Shown here one piece after another: positions 41,772-49,769 of a stretch of DNA of 49,769 nucleotides. The stretch is from an uncultured Bacillota bacterium (GTDB lineage: Bacteria; Bacillota; Clostridia; Christensenellales; UBA1242). The notes under the pieces were generated by a model. That model was not told where the DNA came from. It did not search any database and saw only the letters and a list, made by a program, of their open reading frames with translations. Every line of letters begins with the position of its first letter. Position 1 is the first letter of the stretch. The position numbers were made by a program, and so were the translations under genes. The DNA lies in assembly GCA_949296805.1 (NCBI GenBank), contig CASFPO010000024.1, positions 1-49,769 on the forward strand. Reading direction: 5' to 3'.

Positions 41772-43739
41772 ATGGTAGAAAACACTGAAAAAATTGAAAA
41801 AATGCAGAAATTAATCAAGGAGATTGAAAAACATAACTATAACTATTATGTTTTAGATAATCCCACTATTTCTGACAGCGAATATGATAAGTTGTATTAC
41901 TCTCTTGTAGACTTAGAGCAGGAGACAGGTATCATCTTGCCAAACTCTCCAACTCAAAGAGTCGGAGATAAAGTGCTTGATGGTTTTAAGAAAAAAGAGC
42001 ATATAGTCAACCTTTATTCACTTAATAAGGTAAGAGATTTTGCAGGGCTTGAGGACTGGGTTAATGATATGCAAAGGGAGGCAAATGGCACTGACTTTGC
42101 TGTAGAATACAAATTTGATGGGTTAAATTTGGTTATTGAATATGATAAAGGGCTTTTTGTTTCTGCTATGACAAGAGGTAATGGTATAATTGGCGAAGAC
42201 GTGTCAAGCCAAGTAAAAACTATAAAAACCGTTCCGCTATCTATTAATTTTAAGGGTAGGCTTTTAGTGCAAGGCGAAGGAATGATGACCAACAAAAGTT
42301 TTGCTGAATATAACAAAACAGCAACTGAAAAATTAAAAAATCCTCGCAACGCTGTGGCAGGTGCGATAAGAAATCTTGATGTAAAAGAAACTGCCAAACG
42401 CAAGCTTGACTTTTTTTGCTATTCAATTTTACATTGCGAAGGTATAACTTTTAAATCTCAACAGCAAATGCACGATTTTTTAAAGGAAAATGGCTTTCAA
42501 ACAGGGAATTATTTTAAAATATGTAAAAATGTTCAAGAGATAATACATTGCATAAATGAGGTTGACGTTAACAAAAATAAACTAGATATTATGATAGATG
42601 GAATGGTTATCAAGATAAATCAGGTTGAGCCTAGAGAAAAAATAGGCTTTACTGCCAAATTTCCTAAATGGGCAATAGCATATAAATTTGAAGCGCAAGA
42701 GGCTACCACTATGCTTAAAGAAGTTGTTTGGCAGGTAGGAAGAAGTGGCAGAGTAACACCTATTGCTCAGCTTGAGCCTGTCGAGCTTGCTGGTGCGACT
42801 ATCAAAAGAGCAACCTTAAATAATATAGATGACATTCATAGAAAGGGCGTGCTGACAAATTCTAAAGTTTTTGTGCGAAGAAGCAATGAGGTTATCCCGG
42901 AAATAATGGGACTGGCAGAAAAATATGACAATTCGCAGGCAATAGAAGAACCTTTGCTCTGTCCATGTTGCAAGAGTAAGTTAGTAAAAAAAGGTCCGCT
43001 TTTATTTTGTGAAAATCATTTAGGTTGCAAAGAGCAAGTTGTAGATAGAATAACCCATTTTGCAAGTAGAGAAGGGTTTAACATAGAAGGAATTTCTGAA
43101 AAAACGGTATCACAACTATATGATAGATTAAATCTCAGAACGGTTAGTGATATATTTAAAATCAAACAGGATGATTTATTAAAACTTGACAATTTTAAAG
43201 AGAAAAAATCAAAAAATATAATAAATTCTATAGAAAATAGTAAAATTATTGATTTTAGCAGATTTATTTACTCTTTAGGAATAAATGAAGTTGGCTCAAA
43301 AACTGCCAAAGATTTGGCTAAGTCTTTTAAAAATTTAAACAATCTGCTAAGGGCAGAAAAAGAAGAAATCATAGCGATTGAAGACATAGGCGAAGTTATT
43401 GCTGAAAGTATTTTTAATTATTTCAAAGATGAAGGCAATCTTAAAGAAATTGACAATCTTTTTGAAAATGGCGTAAAGATAAAAGAGCTTGAAACAATAA
43501 CAAAAAATAAAAATATAGAAGGTAAGACCTTTGTTTTGACAGGCACTTTATCAAGACCTAGAGGAGATACGGAAAAATTGATAGAAAGTATGGGCGGAAA
43601 AACTAGCTCTTCTGTTTCTAAAAATACCGATTATGTTCTTGCTGGAGAAAATGCAGGCAGTAAACTTGTTAAGGCGCAAGAACTTGGAATAAAAATTATA
43701 AGCGAAAATGAATTTGAGCAACTTATAAATAAAGAATAA
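41772..43739 (+). CDS. ligA: LigA, NAD+-dependent DNA ligase
   Basis: 655 residues with the standard order: Ia domain (HNYNYYVLDNPTISDSEYDKL), adenylation domain with catalytic lysine K114 in EYKFDGLN, OB fold (GRSGRVTPIAQLEPVELAGATI), a four-Cys zinc finger (CPCCKSK ... CENHLGCK), helix-hairpin-helix repeats and a C-terminal BRCT domain (EGKTFVLTGTLSRPRGDTEK). It seals nicks at Okazaki fragments and in repair, using NAD+. ogg follows eight bases after its stop, so the two are one operon. Slightly shorter than the typical 670. Confidence 0.97.
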   Translation: MVENTEKIEKMQKLIKEIEKHNYNYYVLDNPTISDSEYDKLYYSLVDLEQETGIILPNSPTQRVGDKVLDGFKKKEHIVNLYSLNKVRDFAGLEDWVNDMQREANGTDFAVEYKFDGLNLVIEYDKGLFVSAMTRGNGIIGEDVSSQVKTIKTVPLSINFKGRLLVQGEGMMTNKSFAEYNKTATEKLKNPRNAVAGAIRNLDVKETAKRKLDFFCYSILHCEGITFKSQQQMHDFLKENGFQTGNYFKICKNVQEIIHCINEVDVNKNKLDIMIDGMVIKINQVEPREKIGFTAKFPKWAIAYKFEAQEATTMLKEVVWQVGRSGRVTPIAQLEPVELAGATIKRATLNNIDDIHRKGVLTNSKVFVRRSNEVIPEIMGLAEKYDNSQAIEEPLLCPCCKSKLVKKGPLLFCENHLGCKEQVVDRITHFASREGFNIEGISEKTVSQLYDRLNLRTVSDIFKIKQDDLLKLDNFKEKKSKNIINSIENSKIIDFSRFIYSLGINEVGSKTAKDLAKSFKNLNNLLRAEKEEIIAIEDIGEVIAESIFNYFKDEGNLKEIDNLFENGVKIKELETITKNKNIEGKTFVLTGTLSRPRGDTEKLIESMGGKTSSSVSKNTDYVLAGENAGSKLVKAQELGIKIISENEFEQLINKE

Positions 43740-43747
43740 GAGGTTTT

Positions 43748-44584
43748 ATGTTATACACTAAAGAAGGTAATGTTATAAAGATAAGGGACACGTCGCAGTT
43801 TAATATAGAGCATATTTTAGAATGTGGGCAAGTGTTCTGTTTTGAAAAGGTGGAAGATGGGTATGAAGTATTCCCTCAAAATAAATTTGCAAAGATAATC
43901 AAAGAAGAAAAGGGCTATCAAATAATATCCAAAGATATAGATTTTTTTGTTAATTGGTTTGACCTTGACAATGATTATAATGACATTAAAGAGCGTTTAA
44001 ATAAATTTGAAATTATGAACAAGCCCCTTAGATTTGGCTATGGTATAAGAATTTTAAAGCAAGATATATTTGAAACGCTTATATCTTTTATAATCTCAGC
44101 CAACAATAATATAAAAAGAATAAAATTAATTTTAAACAATCTACGAGAAAGATTAGGCAAGAAAAATGGAAAATATTATTCTTTTCCAGATTATGAAAGT
44201 TTGAAAGGTTGCTCGGAAGAATTTTTTAAAAGTTGCGGAGCAGGTTACAGGTCAAGCTATCTTGTAAAAGTTTTAAAACAAATCTCGCCAGAGGAACTTG
44301 AGCAGATGAGAGCTCTTTCAACTTTGCAGTTAAGAAATAAATTGATATCGCTAAGCGGTGTTGGTCCAAAAGTTGCCGACTGTATTCTACTTTTTGGCTA
44401 TAATAGAGCCGATGTTTTCCCTGTGGACACCTGGATTATGCAGATGTATAATAAAGTGTACCCTCCACTTGATAATCGGGAAATGATTTCAAAAAAGCTT
44501 GTAGAGATATTTGGAAAGCTGTCTGGATATGCACAGCAATATCTCTTTTACTATCAGCGGTCCTTTGTCGGCAATAAGAAGTGA
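43748..44584 (+). CDS. ogg: 8-oxoguanine DNA glycosylase (OGG1-type, HhH-GPD)
   Basis: 278 residues. The N-terminal part has LECGQVFCFEKVEDGYEVF as in OGG1-type enzymes; the HhH-GPD part reads LSGVGPKVADCILLFGYNRADVFPVDTW, giving catalytic lysine K208 (Schiff-base nucleophile) and aspartate D227. It excises 8-oxoguanine and nicks the strand. The bacterial OGG1 type is common in Clostridia, often without MutM. It lies directly downstream of ligA, so base removal and ligation genes are co-expressed. Confidence 0.93.
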   Translation: MLYTKEGNVIKIRDTSQFNIEHILECGQVFCFEKVEDGYEVFPQNKFAKIIKEEKGYQIISKDIDFFVNWFDLDNDYNDIKERLNKFEIMNKPLRFGYGIRILKQDIFETLISFIISANNNIKRIKLILNNLRERLGKKNGKYYSFPDYESLKGCSEEFFKSCGAGYRSSYLVKVLKQISPEELEQMRALSTLQLRNKLISLSGVGPKVADCILLFGYNRADVFPVDTWIMQMYNKVYPPLDNREMISKKLVEIFGKLSGYAQQYLFYYQRSFVGNKK

Positions 44585-44601
44585 TTGATTAAAATAAGGT
44601 A

Positions 44602-44630
44602 TTTACATAACCCTCAATTTGTGGTATAAT
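44602..44630 (+). promoter_or_regulatory. floA operon promoter
   Basis: TTTACA (44602-44607), 17-base spacer ending in TGG, perfect TATAAT (44625-44630), 35 bases before the floA ATG. It would drive floA-yqfC-yqfD-ybeY-era. Confidence 0.75.
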
Positions 44631-44665
44631 GTATTTAGTAAAATATAACAAATTAGAGAGGAATT

Positions 44666-45694
44666 ATGAAATCGTTACTACTTTCAACCTTTGGTACTAC
44701 AGAAATTGTGCTTGTCTCTGTATTTGGCTCGCTTTTATTGGCAATTTTAATTTATTATTGTTCTGTTCCATTTAAAAGTTTTCTTAACGCACTGTTTTCT
44801 GGTTGCTATATTCCAAGTTTTAAGTTGATTAGTATAAAAAATAGAAGGCTTAACACAAAAATGATTGTAAATGCTTTTATTCAAGCAAAAAAATCAAAAA
44901 TTTTAATATCTTTAAACGAAATAGAATCACTTGTTGTTTCTGGAGGCAATGCGTTAAATGTGATAACCGCAATGAATTTGGCTAAAAATGCTGGACTAAG
45001 CCTTGACTTCAAAACAGCATGTGCAATAGAAATTTCTTCCAAAGATTGTCTCAAGCAGGTTAAAGATGCAATAAACTCTCAAGTCGTTGAAATAAATGAT
45101 ATTAGAGGTTTTACCATAGACAAGATGGAAATTGTTGTTAACGCTTCTTGCTCGGTAAAATTAAACTTAAGCAAATATTTGACTGGTCTTGGTCTTGACG
45201 ACCTAAAAGGTAATATCAGAGCATGGATTATGGAGAATATTTCAAGAACAAAGGATAGTAAGTTGATATTAAACGAACCTAATCAAACCTTGCTTGCAAA
45301 TTTGGATTTAAGGGTTGTTTGTCAAAAATCAATGTATGAAGTGCTTGATGTTAATATTTTATCAATCACTACTGGCAGAGACTTAAATGCTGAAAATGAA
45401 ATAAAAATAGCAGAAAAAGAAAAAATTTATGCCCAAATAGAAGCTGAAAGACGCAAAAATGCCGAAGAGATAAAAGAGCTTCAAATGAAGACTAAGACCG
45501 AAGAGATGAAAACCGCTGTTCTTCAAGCAGAGGCAGAAGTGCCACAAGCATTATCTCAAGCAATTAAAGAGGGAAGATTTTCGGTTATGGATTATTATAA
45601 ATTAATGAACCTGCAGGCAGATACAGCTTTGAGACGCTCTATTATCAGCGAAAATAAAAAGCCAATAAATGACGATGAAGGAGATCTGTTGTAA
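44666..45694 (+). CDS. floA: FloA, flotillin-like membrane microdomain protein
   Basis: 342 residues. One N-terminal hydrophobic hairpin (about 11-32) anchors it in the inner leaflet; the SPFH-like domain follows (RRLNTKMIVNAFIQAKKSKILISLNEIESLVVSGGNAL), then the Glu/Ala-rich helical part (AEKEKIYAQIEAERRKNAEE) typical of flotillins. FloA (YqfA) organises membrane microdomains. It is the first gene of a conserved cluster with yqfC, yqfD, ybeY and era. Its TAA overlaps the next ATG. Family length is about 330. Confidence 0.93.
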   Translation: MKSLLLSTFGTTEIVLVSVFGSLLLAILIYYCSVPFKSFLNALFSGCYIPSFKLISIKNRRLNTKMIVNAFIQAKKSKILISLNEIESLVVSGGNALNVITAMNLAKNAGLSLDFKTACAIEISSKDCLKQVKDAINSQVVEINDIRGFTIDKMEIVVNASCSVKLNLSKYLTGLGLDDLKGNIRAWIMENISRTKDSKLILNEPNQTLLANLDLRVVCQKSMYEVLDVNILSITTGRDLNAENEIKIAEKEKIYAQIEAERRKNAEEIKELQMKTKTEEMKTAVLQAEAEVPQALSQAIKEGRFSVMDYYKLMNLQADTALRRSIISENKKPINDDEGDLL

Positions 45695-46257
45695 TGGATA
45701 GTACTTTATTAATAGTTATAATTTGTGCGAGCGTGGTAGTGGCAATCGGTTTACTAATTTTATTGGTCCATAGAGCAAATAAAAAGAGTGCAGAAAAGTT
45801 GCAACAAAATATCAATAAATACAAAAAACTAAGTCAACAGGTAGAGATAAATAATAAAGTCACTTTGCCAACTGAAGAAAAAATTGAAACAGCAAAGGAA
45901 GAAACTCTAAACAAGGAAGAAATTTCAAACAAAGAAGAAACTTTAAATGAAGTTAACTCTGTAGAAGAGGCTAACACTAATCCTTTTATAGAAGAGTATG
46001 TGGACGAGGATGTTTACACTAATTTTCAAAGGGACTATATAAAGAACAAAATCTTATCGGCAAATAAGAACAGAGCAGTTCAACAAGAGAAAACTTACAG
46101 CAGTCAAGATGATTTTGAAGAATTTTTAAATGAACACTCCTATTCAAGAAAAATTATAAATCAAGATATTATTGCTAATCTTAAAGACCTTTCTCCTGAA
46201 ATAAAGGCTATAATTATCAGCAATTTGTTTAGTAGACCTGATGATTGGAATAAATAG
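45694..46257 (+). CDS. Membrane protein with coiled-coil acidic linker, between floA and yqfC
   Basis: 187 residues. One N-terminal membrane helix (about 4-26), a basic stretch, a long Glu/Lys/Asn-rich low-complexity region (TEEKIETAKEETLNKEEISN and repeats of the type NKEE) and a C-terminal helical segment (DIIANLKDLSPEIKAIIISNLF). The C-terminal part could be a small protein-binding domain. No family recognised. The ATG overlaps the floA TAA, so the two are coupled; it may be a partner of FloA. In most Bacillota this position is empty or holds a short unrelated gene. Confidence 0.65.
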   Translation: MDSTLLIVIICASVVVAIGLLILLVHRANKKSAEKLQQNINKYKKLSQQVEINNKVTLPTEEKIETAKEETLNKEEISNKEETLNEVNSVEEANTNPFIEEYVDEDVYTNFQRDYIKNKILSANKNRAVQQEKTYSSQDDFEEFLNEHSYSRKIINQDIIANLKDLSPEIKAIIISNLFSRPDDWNK

Positions 46258-46323
46258 GTTAATTTAAAATATCAAAAGAATATAAATATAAAATTAAATG
46301 CATATCTTAAAGTGGAGGGGTAT

Positions 46324-46587
46324 GTGTTTAATTTTTTTAATGAGATAAAAGATAAAGCTAGTGGAATTGATCATAACCTTTTGAATGATTTTAATATTAT
46401 TAATTTATCAGGAAAATTAATATATGTTGAGGGGCATAAAGGTGTCACAATAATAAATAGCGAAATGCTAGCTTTTAAAGTAAAGGATGGTCGTGCTGTT
46501 ATTGAAGGCGAAGCTTTGGTATTAAAAGAATTAACAGAAAATACCCTAGTTTTACAAGGAAAAATAAAAAAAGTGGAGTTATTTTGA
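46324..46587 (+). CDS. yqfC: YqfC, sporulation protein (YabP/YqfC family)
   Basis: 87 residues from GTG 46324, which follows GGAGGGG; an in-frame GTG at 46312 precedes that site. The beta-rich pattern with LIYVEGHKGVTIINSEMLAFKVKDGR is the YabP/YqfC core. YqfC is produced in the mother cell under sigma-E and acts with YqfD; both are needed for efficient engulfment-linked spore formation in Bacillus. Its TGA overlaps the yqfD ATG. Confidence 0.85.
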   Translation: MFNFFNEIKDKASGIDHNLLNDFNIINLSGKLIYVEGHKGVTIINSEMLAFKVKDGRAVIEGEALVLKELTENTLVLQGKIKKVELF

Positions 46588-47708
46588 TGTTTAAAAATAG
46601 AACACGAGTAAGAGTCAAGGGTTTAAATCAAGAAAGGGCTATTAATAATATTGTAAAGACAACAAAAATATATAACTACAGCCGAAAAAACCATAATCTA
46701 AGTGAGTTTGAGCTGGCTTACAGCAATTATAAAACTGTAAAAAAGTTAGTAGAAGGGCAGGGACTGGAAGTTGTGTCGATAAGTAGCCGTGGCCCTATCT
46801 TTTTAATCAAAGAATTATTTAAAAGAGGCGGATTAATAGCGGGACTTCTTTTTGTAGTTGTATTTTATTTTCTTCAATATTCGTTTGTGCTAAAAATAGA
46901 GGTGTATGGCGCAGAAAATATTTATTGCAGTCAAGTAAAACAATTTATAGAAGAAAATTTAAATAGCAGATTAAAACACAATATTTCTACAGCTGACCTT
47001 GAAATAGAAGTGCGTAATAACTTTGACTTTGTCAGCTCTATAAGTATTGCTCTTGTAGGTCAAAGTATGGTAGTAAATTTAAATCCTTCAGTCTTGCCAA
47101 ATGAAATGGAAAGTAGCTTTTCTCCTCTTAGAAGTAATTATGAGGGGATCATAACAAAAATTAATTTAGTTCAAGGCACACTAAATTGTGAGGTTGGCGA
47201 TATTGTTCAAAGTGGAGATATTTTAGTGCTTCCATATATTACTGATGCGAGCGGAACTCTCTATGAGGTAGAACCAAGAGCCGAAATTATAGCAAATGTT
47301 TGGCTAAACGGGCAAGAATGTCATTATGACTATCAAATAATTAGCCAGCGTACAGGCAGAAAGGAGATTGTATCACAGGTCTTGCTAGGGGATTTAGTTG
47401 TCTATCAAAATTTACCAAATTTAACCTTTTTAGACTATGAAGCTGAAGAAACAATTGATTATTTAACAAAAAATCTTCTGTTACCTTTAAAACTTAAGAA
47501 AACTGTCTACTACGAAATTGAAACCAAGGAACAAATAGAGCCTTTTGAAGAGGTAAAAGAGCAAATTATCTTAAAAGCTCGTGAAAAAGCCTTGATTTTT
47601 TTAAATAAAAATGACATAATAATAGAAGAAAAATATAACTTAAGCGAAAGTGCGGGTTGTCATATAGTTGACTATATAATAACTGTAGAGAAAAACATAG
47701 GAGGATAA
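46587..47708 (+). CDS. yqfD: YqfD, sporulation protein (SpoIV-linked membrane protein)
   Basis: 373 residues with one membrane helix near 85-105 (GGLIAGLLFVVVFYFLQY). Upstream is a short cytoplasmic domain, and downstream a POTRA-like, beta-rich outer domain (VYGAENIYCSQVKQFIEENLN), as in the YqfD family. The start ATG 46587 overlaps the yqfC stop (TGATG). It works with YqfC in the mother cell. phoH, usually between yqfD and ybeY in Bacillota, is absent. Confidence 0.9.
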   Translation: MFKNRTRVRVKGLNQERAINNIVKTTKIYNYSRKNHNLSEFELAYSNYKTVKKLVEGQGLEVVSISSRGPIFLIKELFKRGGLIAGLLFVVVFYFLQYSFVLKIEVYGAENIYCSQVKQFIEENLNSRLKHNISTADLEIEVRNNFDFVSSISIALVGQSMVVNLNPSVLPNEMESSFSPLRSNYEGIITKINLVQGTLNCEVGDIVQSGDILVLPYITDASGTLYEVEPRAEIIANVWLNGQECHYDYQIISQRTGRKEIVSQVLLGDLVVYQNLPNLTFLDYEAEETIDYLTKNLLLPLKLKKTVYYEIETKEQIEPFEEVKEQIILKAREKALIFLNKNDIIIEEKYNLSESAGCHIVDYIITVEKNIGG

Positions 47709-47709
47709 A

Positions 47710-48192
47710 GTGCAAGTTAATTTTGAGCGTGTGGGTGTAAGATATAGGTCGCTAATAAAAAAGATATTTGATTATGCTTTGAAGTTTACAAATAATTATA
47801 CTCAAAATGCTATAATTACAGTTTCTTTTGCTGATGAAAGCACAATAAAAGATTTGAATAGACAATATCGAAATGTTGATAAAGCAACTGATGTGTTATC
47901 TTTTCCTATGCTTGATATTGTTTATCCTCAAAAACTAAAGGACTTTTTGCAAGAGCTTTCTCCAGACGGCTCGCTATATATAGGCGATATAGTTATATGT
48001 CCTAAAATTGCAAAAAAACAAGCAAAGGCATTTGGACACAGCAAAAAAAGAGAAGTTGCTTTTCTAGCACTACATGGCTTGTTGCATATTTTAGGCTATG
48101 ACCATATAGAAAAAGAAGATGAACAAATAATGCAGAATACCGCAGAAGAAATATTGGAAAATTTAAATATAAAAAGGAAGAGTAATGTTTAA
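47710..48192 (+). CDS. ybeY: YbeY, rRNA maturation endoribonuclease
   Basis: 160 residues. Metal-binding signature HGLLHILGYDH (three His) near 125-135 and the family segment TDVLSFPMLD are intact. YbeY trims the 16S rRNA 3' end and takes part in ribosome quality control. The start is GTG, five bases after GGAGG. It overlaps era by eight bases. Confidence 0.93.
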   Translation: MQVNFERVGVRYRSLIKKIFDYALKFTNNYTQNAIITVSFADESTIKDLNRQYRNVDKATDVLSFPMLDIVYPQKLKDFLQELSPDGSLYIGDIVICPKIAKKQAKAFGHSKKREVAFLALHGLLHILGYDHIEKEDEQIMQNTAEEILENLNIKRKSNV

Positions 48193-49021
48193 AGCAGGAT
48201 ATGTCGCTGTTGTGGGTTTGCCTAATGCAGGGAAAAGTAGCCTTGTAAATGCGTTGGTAAAAGAAAAGGTGGCTATAGTTTCGTCAAAACCGCAAACAAC
48301 AAGAGATAATATAATGGGAATAGTCAGCACAGATAACTATCAGATTGTTCTTGTTGATACGCCAGGTGTTCATCATAGCAAAAACGCATTAGATAAAGCT
48401 ATGATGAAAAATGTCCGCTCGGCAGTAAGTGGTGTAGATTTAATCCTCTATTTAATTGATGGGACAACTATGCCTAGTAAAGAAGAAAAAGAGTACATTG
48501 CTCATTTAGAAGTTCCAACAAAAGTTATTAAAACAAAAATAGATCTTAAAAATTTAAAGAATTTTGATTGTGACCTAGCAATCTCTACAAAGACTGGGGA
48601 AAATTTAGATCAGCTAAAAAATATGATTTTAAACTATTTGCCAAGCTATGAAAATAAACATTATATTTTTCAGCCAGATTATTATACAGATAAAAGCATT
48701 AAATTTTTAATAGCTGAAGAAATTCGAGAAAAAGCTCTTGAAATTTTACATCAAGAGATACCTCATGGTATAGCTTTAGAAATCACTCGGTTTGTAGAAG
48801 ATAAAAACTTAGTTCATATAGATGCAGACTTAATATGTGAAAATGAAAGGCATAAGGGGATAATAATTGGCAAAAATGGGCAGACCTTAAAGAAAATAGG
48901 GGCACAAGCTCGTGCAAGTGCTGAAGAACTATTGTCAAAAAAGGTTATGCTTAATATTTTTGTTCGTGTAGAAAAAGATTGGCGTAGTAAACCGGAAAAA
49001 TTAAAAAATTTAGGTTATTAA
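48185..49021 (+). CDS. era: Era, GTPase for 30S ribosome assembly
   Basis: 278 residues. G1 GLPNAGKSS (11-19), G2 region PQTTRDNIMG, G3 DTPG and the C-terminal KH domain with IIIGKNGQTLKKIGAQAR are present. The G4 motif usually read NKID is here TKID, a mild but notable change that keeps the key Asp and Lys. Era binds the 16S 3' end; its link to YbeY is functional as well as physical, since the genes overlap. It is the last gene of the cluster; no clear terminator follows within 50 bases. Slightly shorter than the usual 300. Confidence 0.95.
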   Translation: MFKAGYVAVVGLPNAGKSSLVNALVKEKVAIVSSKPQTTRDNIMGIVSTDNYQIVLVDTPGVHHSKNALDKAMMKNVRSAVSGVDLILYLIDGTTMPSKEEKEYIAHLEVPTKVIKTKIDLKNLKNFDCDLAISTKTGENLDQLKNMILNYLPSYENKHYIFQPDYYTDKSIKFLIAEEIREKALEILHQEIPHGIALEITRFVEDKNLVHIDADLICENERHKGIIIGKNGQTLKKIGAQARASAEELLSKKVMLNIFVRVEKDWRSKPEKLKNLGY

Positions 49022-49071
49022 CTTATCTTTGTATATTATTTTTAAATTTGATATGCTATGCAATCTTTTTG

Positions 49072-49101
49072 TTGACAATGCTATCATTATTATGATATAC
49101 T
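49072..49101 (+). promoter_or_regulatory. Strong sigma-A promoter toward tRNA-Thr
   Basis: Perfect TTGACA (49072-49077), 18-base spacer, TATACT (49096-49101). No protein gene follows; the first downstream elements are tRNA-Thr fragments and the intact tRNA-Thr. Confidence 0.75.
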
Positions 49102-49221
49102 GAAATAGTAGACGTATAGATAAAATATAGGGCGAACATAACAAGAAAAAACTTGCGAAAGACAAAAATCACTAAACAACGAAAAAACTTTTTATATTCT
49201 TATGTAATATAGCAAAAAACA

Positions 49222-49242
49222 CACAGCCTTAGTAAGACAAGG
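49222..49242 (+). pseudogene. Degenerate tRNA-Thr anticodon-arm fragment
   Basis: cacagccttagtaagacaagg differs from the anticodon arm of the intact tRNA-Thr (cacagccttggtaaggctgagg) by a few substitutions and one deletion. It is too short for a functional tRNA and may be a remnant of an earlier integration or duplication. Confidence 0.35.
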
Positions 49243-49297
49243 AAAACACATTTTTAAGAAAACGTACAACTAAAAATTTGCTCCATTTTGGAGCTAT

Positions 49298-49335
49298 GCT
49301 AATGTAGCACAGTCGGTAGCGCACCGCCTTGGTAA
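49298..49335 (+). pseudogene. 5' half of a tRNA-Thr, cut at the anticodon loop
   Basis: The sequence starts gctaatgtagcacagtcggt, like the acceptor and D arm of tRNA-Thr, and continues to gccttggtaa, i.e. through the anticodon loop with GGT, then departs into AT-rich DNA with no 3' half. It shares a 21-base stretch (49315-49335) with the intact gene (49495-49515) with one mismatch. The break inside the anticodon loop is typical of site-specific integration by tyrosine recombinases. Confidence 0.7.
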
Positions 49336-49477
49336 TTATATACTTTACCACTTAACAAAATTGCTACAACGCTTTAAAATAAAGGACTTTCGGGTTTCTC
49401 ACTTAATCCCAAAATCACAAATGTGTAAAAAAAGTGTAAAAAACCTGTAAATTTTTCAGAGTTTAACTCTCTCACTT

Positions 49478-49553
49478 GCTTATGTGGCGCAGCAGGTAGC
49501 GCACAGCCTTGGTAAGGCTGAGGTCATGGGTTCGAGTCCCATCATAAGCTCCA
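49478..49553 (+). tRNA. tRNA-Thr (anticodon GGU), CCA encoded
   Basis: A 76-base cloverleaf: acceptor gcttatg/cataagc, D arm gcgc/gcgc, anticodon stem cagcc/ggctg with loop ttggtaa (anticodon GGU, reading ACC and ACU), T arm atggg/cccat with ttcgagt loop, discriminator T and a genome-encoded CCA. A terminator follows within 20 bases. Confidence 0.97.
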
Positions 49554-49564
49554 CTCATTAAAAG

Positions 49565-49606
49565 TCGCTAAAAGCCTTAAAATCACTGGGATTTAGCGAT
49601 TTTTTA
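49565..49606 (+). terminator. Rho-independent terminator after tRNA-Thr
   Basis: Stem gtcgctaaa / tttagcgat with a 19-base loop followed by tttttt. Confidence 0.85.
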
Positions 49607-49687
49607 ATTTTTAAAAACATTTATTAATTTTCCTAATAAAAAATATTTGCTGTCAAATTTATCAATATTTGCTGTCAAAAATTTTTT

Positions 49688-49769
49688 AATCATAACTACC
49701 GGCTAAGCCGGTAGTTTGCACTGCCCCCTTAGGGCCTGTTGCAGCATAATCGTAAACGTTTGGTGAAGT
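49688..49769. repeat. Terminal inverted repeat, right contig end
   Basis: Reverse complement of 55-136 over all 82 bases. It contains the taccggctaagccggta hairpin and the cccccttaggg segment. It is cut by the contig end, so its outer part (which in the left copy includes the 16-bp palindrome) is not seen here. The 80 bases before it are AT-rich with no gene. Confidence 0.9.

Noticed and set aside
1..49769. Linear replicon or phage genome with true terminal inverted repeats
   Set aside because: Content is core chromosomal, the left copy extends 54 bases beyond the matched part, and a repeat-induced contig break explains the ends more simply.

Overview
This window looks like a chromosomal contig from an uncultured, AT-rich, endospore-forming Bacillota (Clostridia-like) bacterium. 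The evidence is a set of sporulation proteins (YlmC/YmxH, SpoVM, SpoIVA, YqfC, YqfD), a CIRCE-controlled hrcA-grpE-dnaK-dnaJ operon, classical Bacillota gene neighbours (comEC-holA, der-plsY-spoIVA, pcrA-ligA, floA-yqfC-yqfD-ybeY-era), strong AGGAGG-type ribosome binding sites and TTGACA/TATAAT promoters. I cannot name the genus. The two ends carry an 82-bp inverted repeat, perfect as far as I can align it by eye (55-136 and 49688-49769), and the sequence stops inside the right copy, so the window is probably a whole contig bounded by a genomic repeat.

Layout. 1-3.7 kb: ylmC, nrdR, feoA-feoB and an unlisted 32-codon gene that looks like spoVM. 3.7-6.8 kb: hairpin-rich DNA, then a lipoprotein carrying the EDG / HP / ST motifs of bacterial sialyltransferases plus a polytopic membrane protein. 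6.9-13.4 kb: heat-shock operon hrcA-grpE-dnaK-ppa-dnaJ, in which GrpE has a 21-cysteine metallothionein-like N-terminal region, followed on the minus strand by rsmE and a histidine phosphatase. 13.5-18 kb: a lipoprotein, a TasA/camelysin-like secreted protein, a Cys-rich small protein, a YkvI-like membrane protein and a NitT/TauT-type ABC transporter without a binding protein. 18.1-25.7 kb: a phage-derived cassette (small-terminase-like protein, zinc protein, P22-type portal, scaffold, capsid, adaptor, beta-propeller tail hub, two holins) without large terminase, integrase, replication genes or lysin; it ends in a cloverleaf-shaped terminator. 25.8-29.4 kb: two large exported proteins of unknown function. 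29.4-32.5 kb: comEC (with an eroded metallo-beta-lactamase site) and holA. 32.6-35.6 kb: a TasA-like protein, a membrane-anchored relative and a SipW-like signal peptidase with a long Ala/Thr/Lys tail. 35.7-49 kb: der-plsY, spoIVA, pcrA-ligA-ogg, floA-(unknown)-yqfC-yqfD-ybeY-era. 49.0-49.77 kb: tRNA-Thr(GGU) with two decayed tRNA-Thr fragments, then the terminal repeat.

How the genes work together. SpoVM and SpoIVA are the two halves of the spore-coat basement layer; YqfC/YqfD and YlmC also belong to sporulation. HrcA binding at CIRCE should control the chaperone operon, and the Cys-rich GrpE raises the possibility of metal or thiol input into the DnaK cycle. The SipW-like peptidase and the three related exported proteins make a plausible surface-filament system. 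The phage block has intact reading frames and tight translational coupling but no packaging motor, which fits either a recently truncated prophage or a domesticated capsid/lysis cassette.
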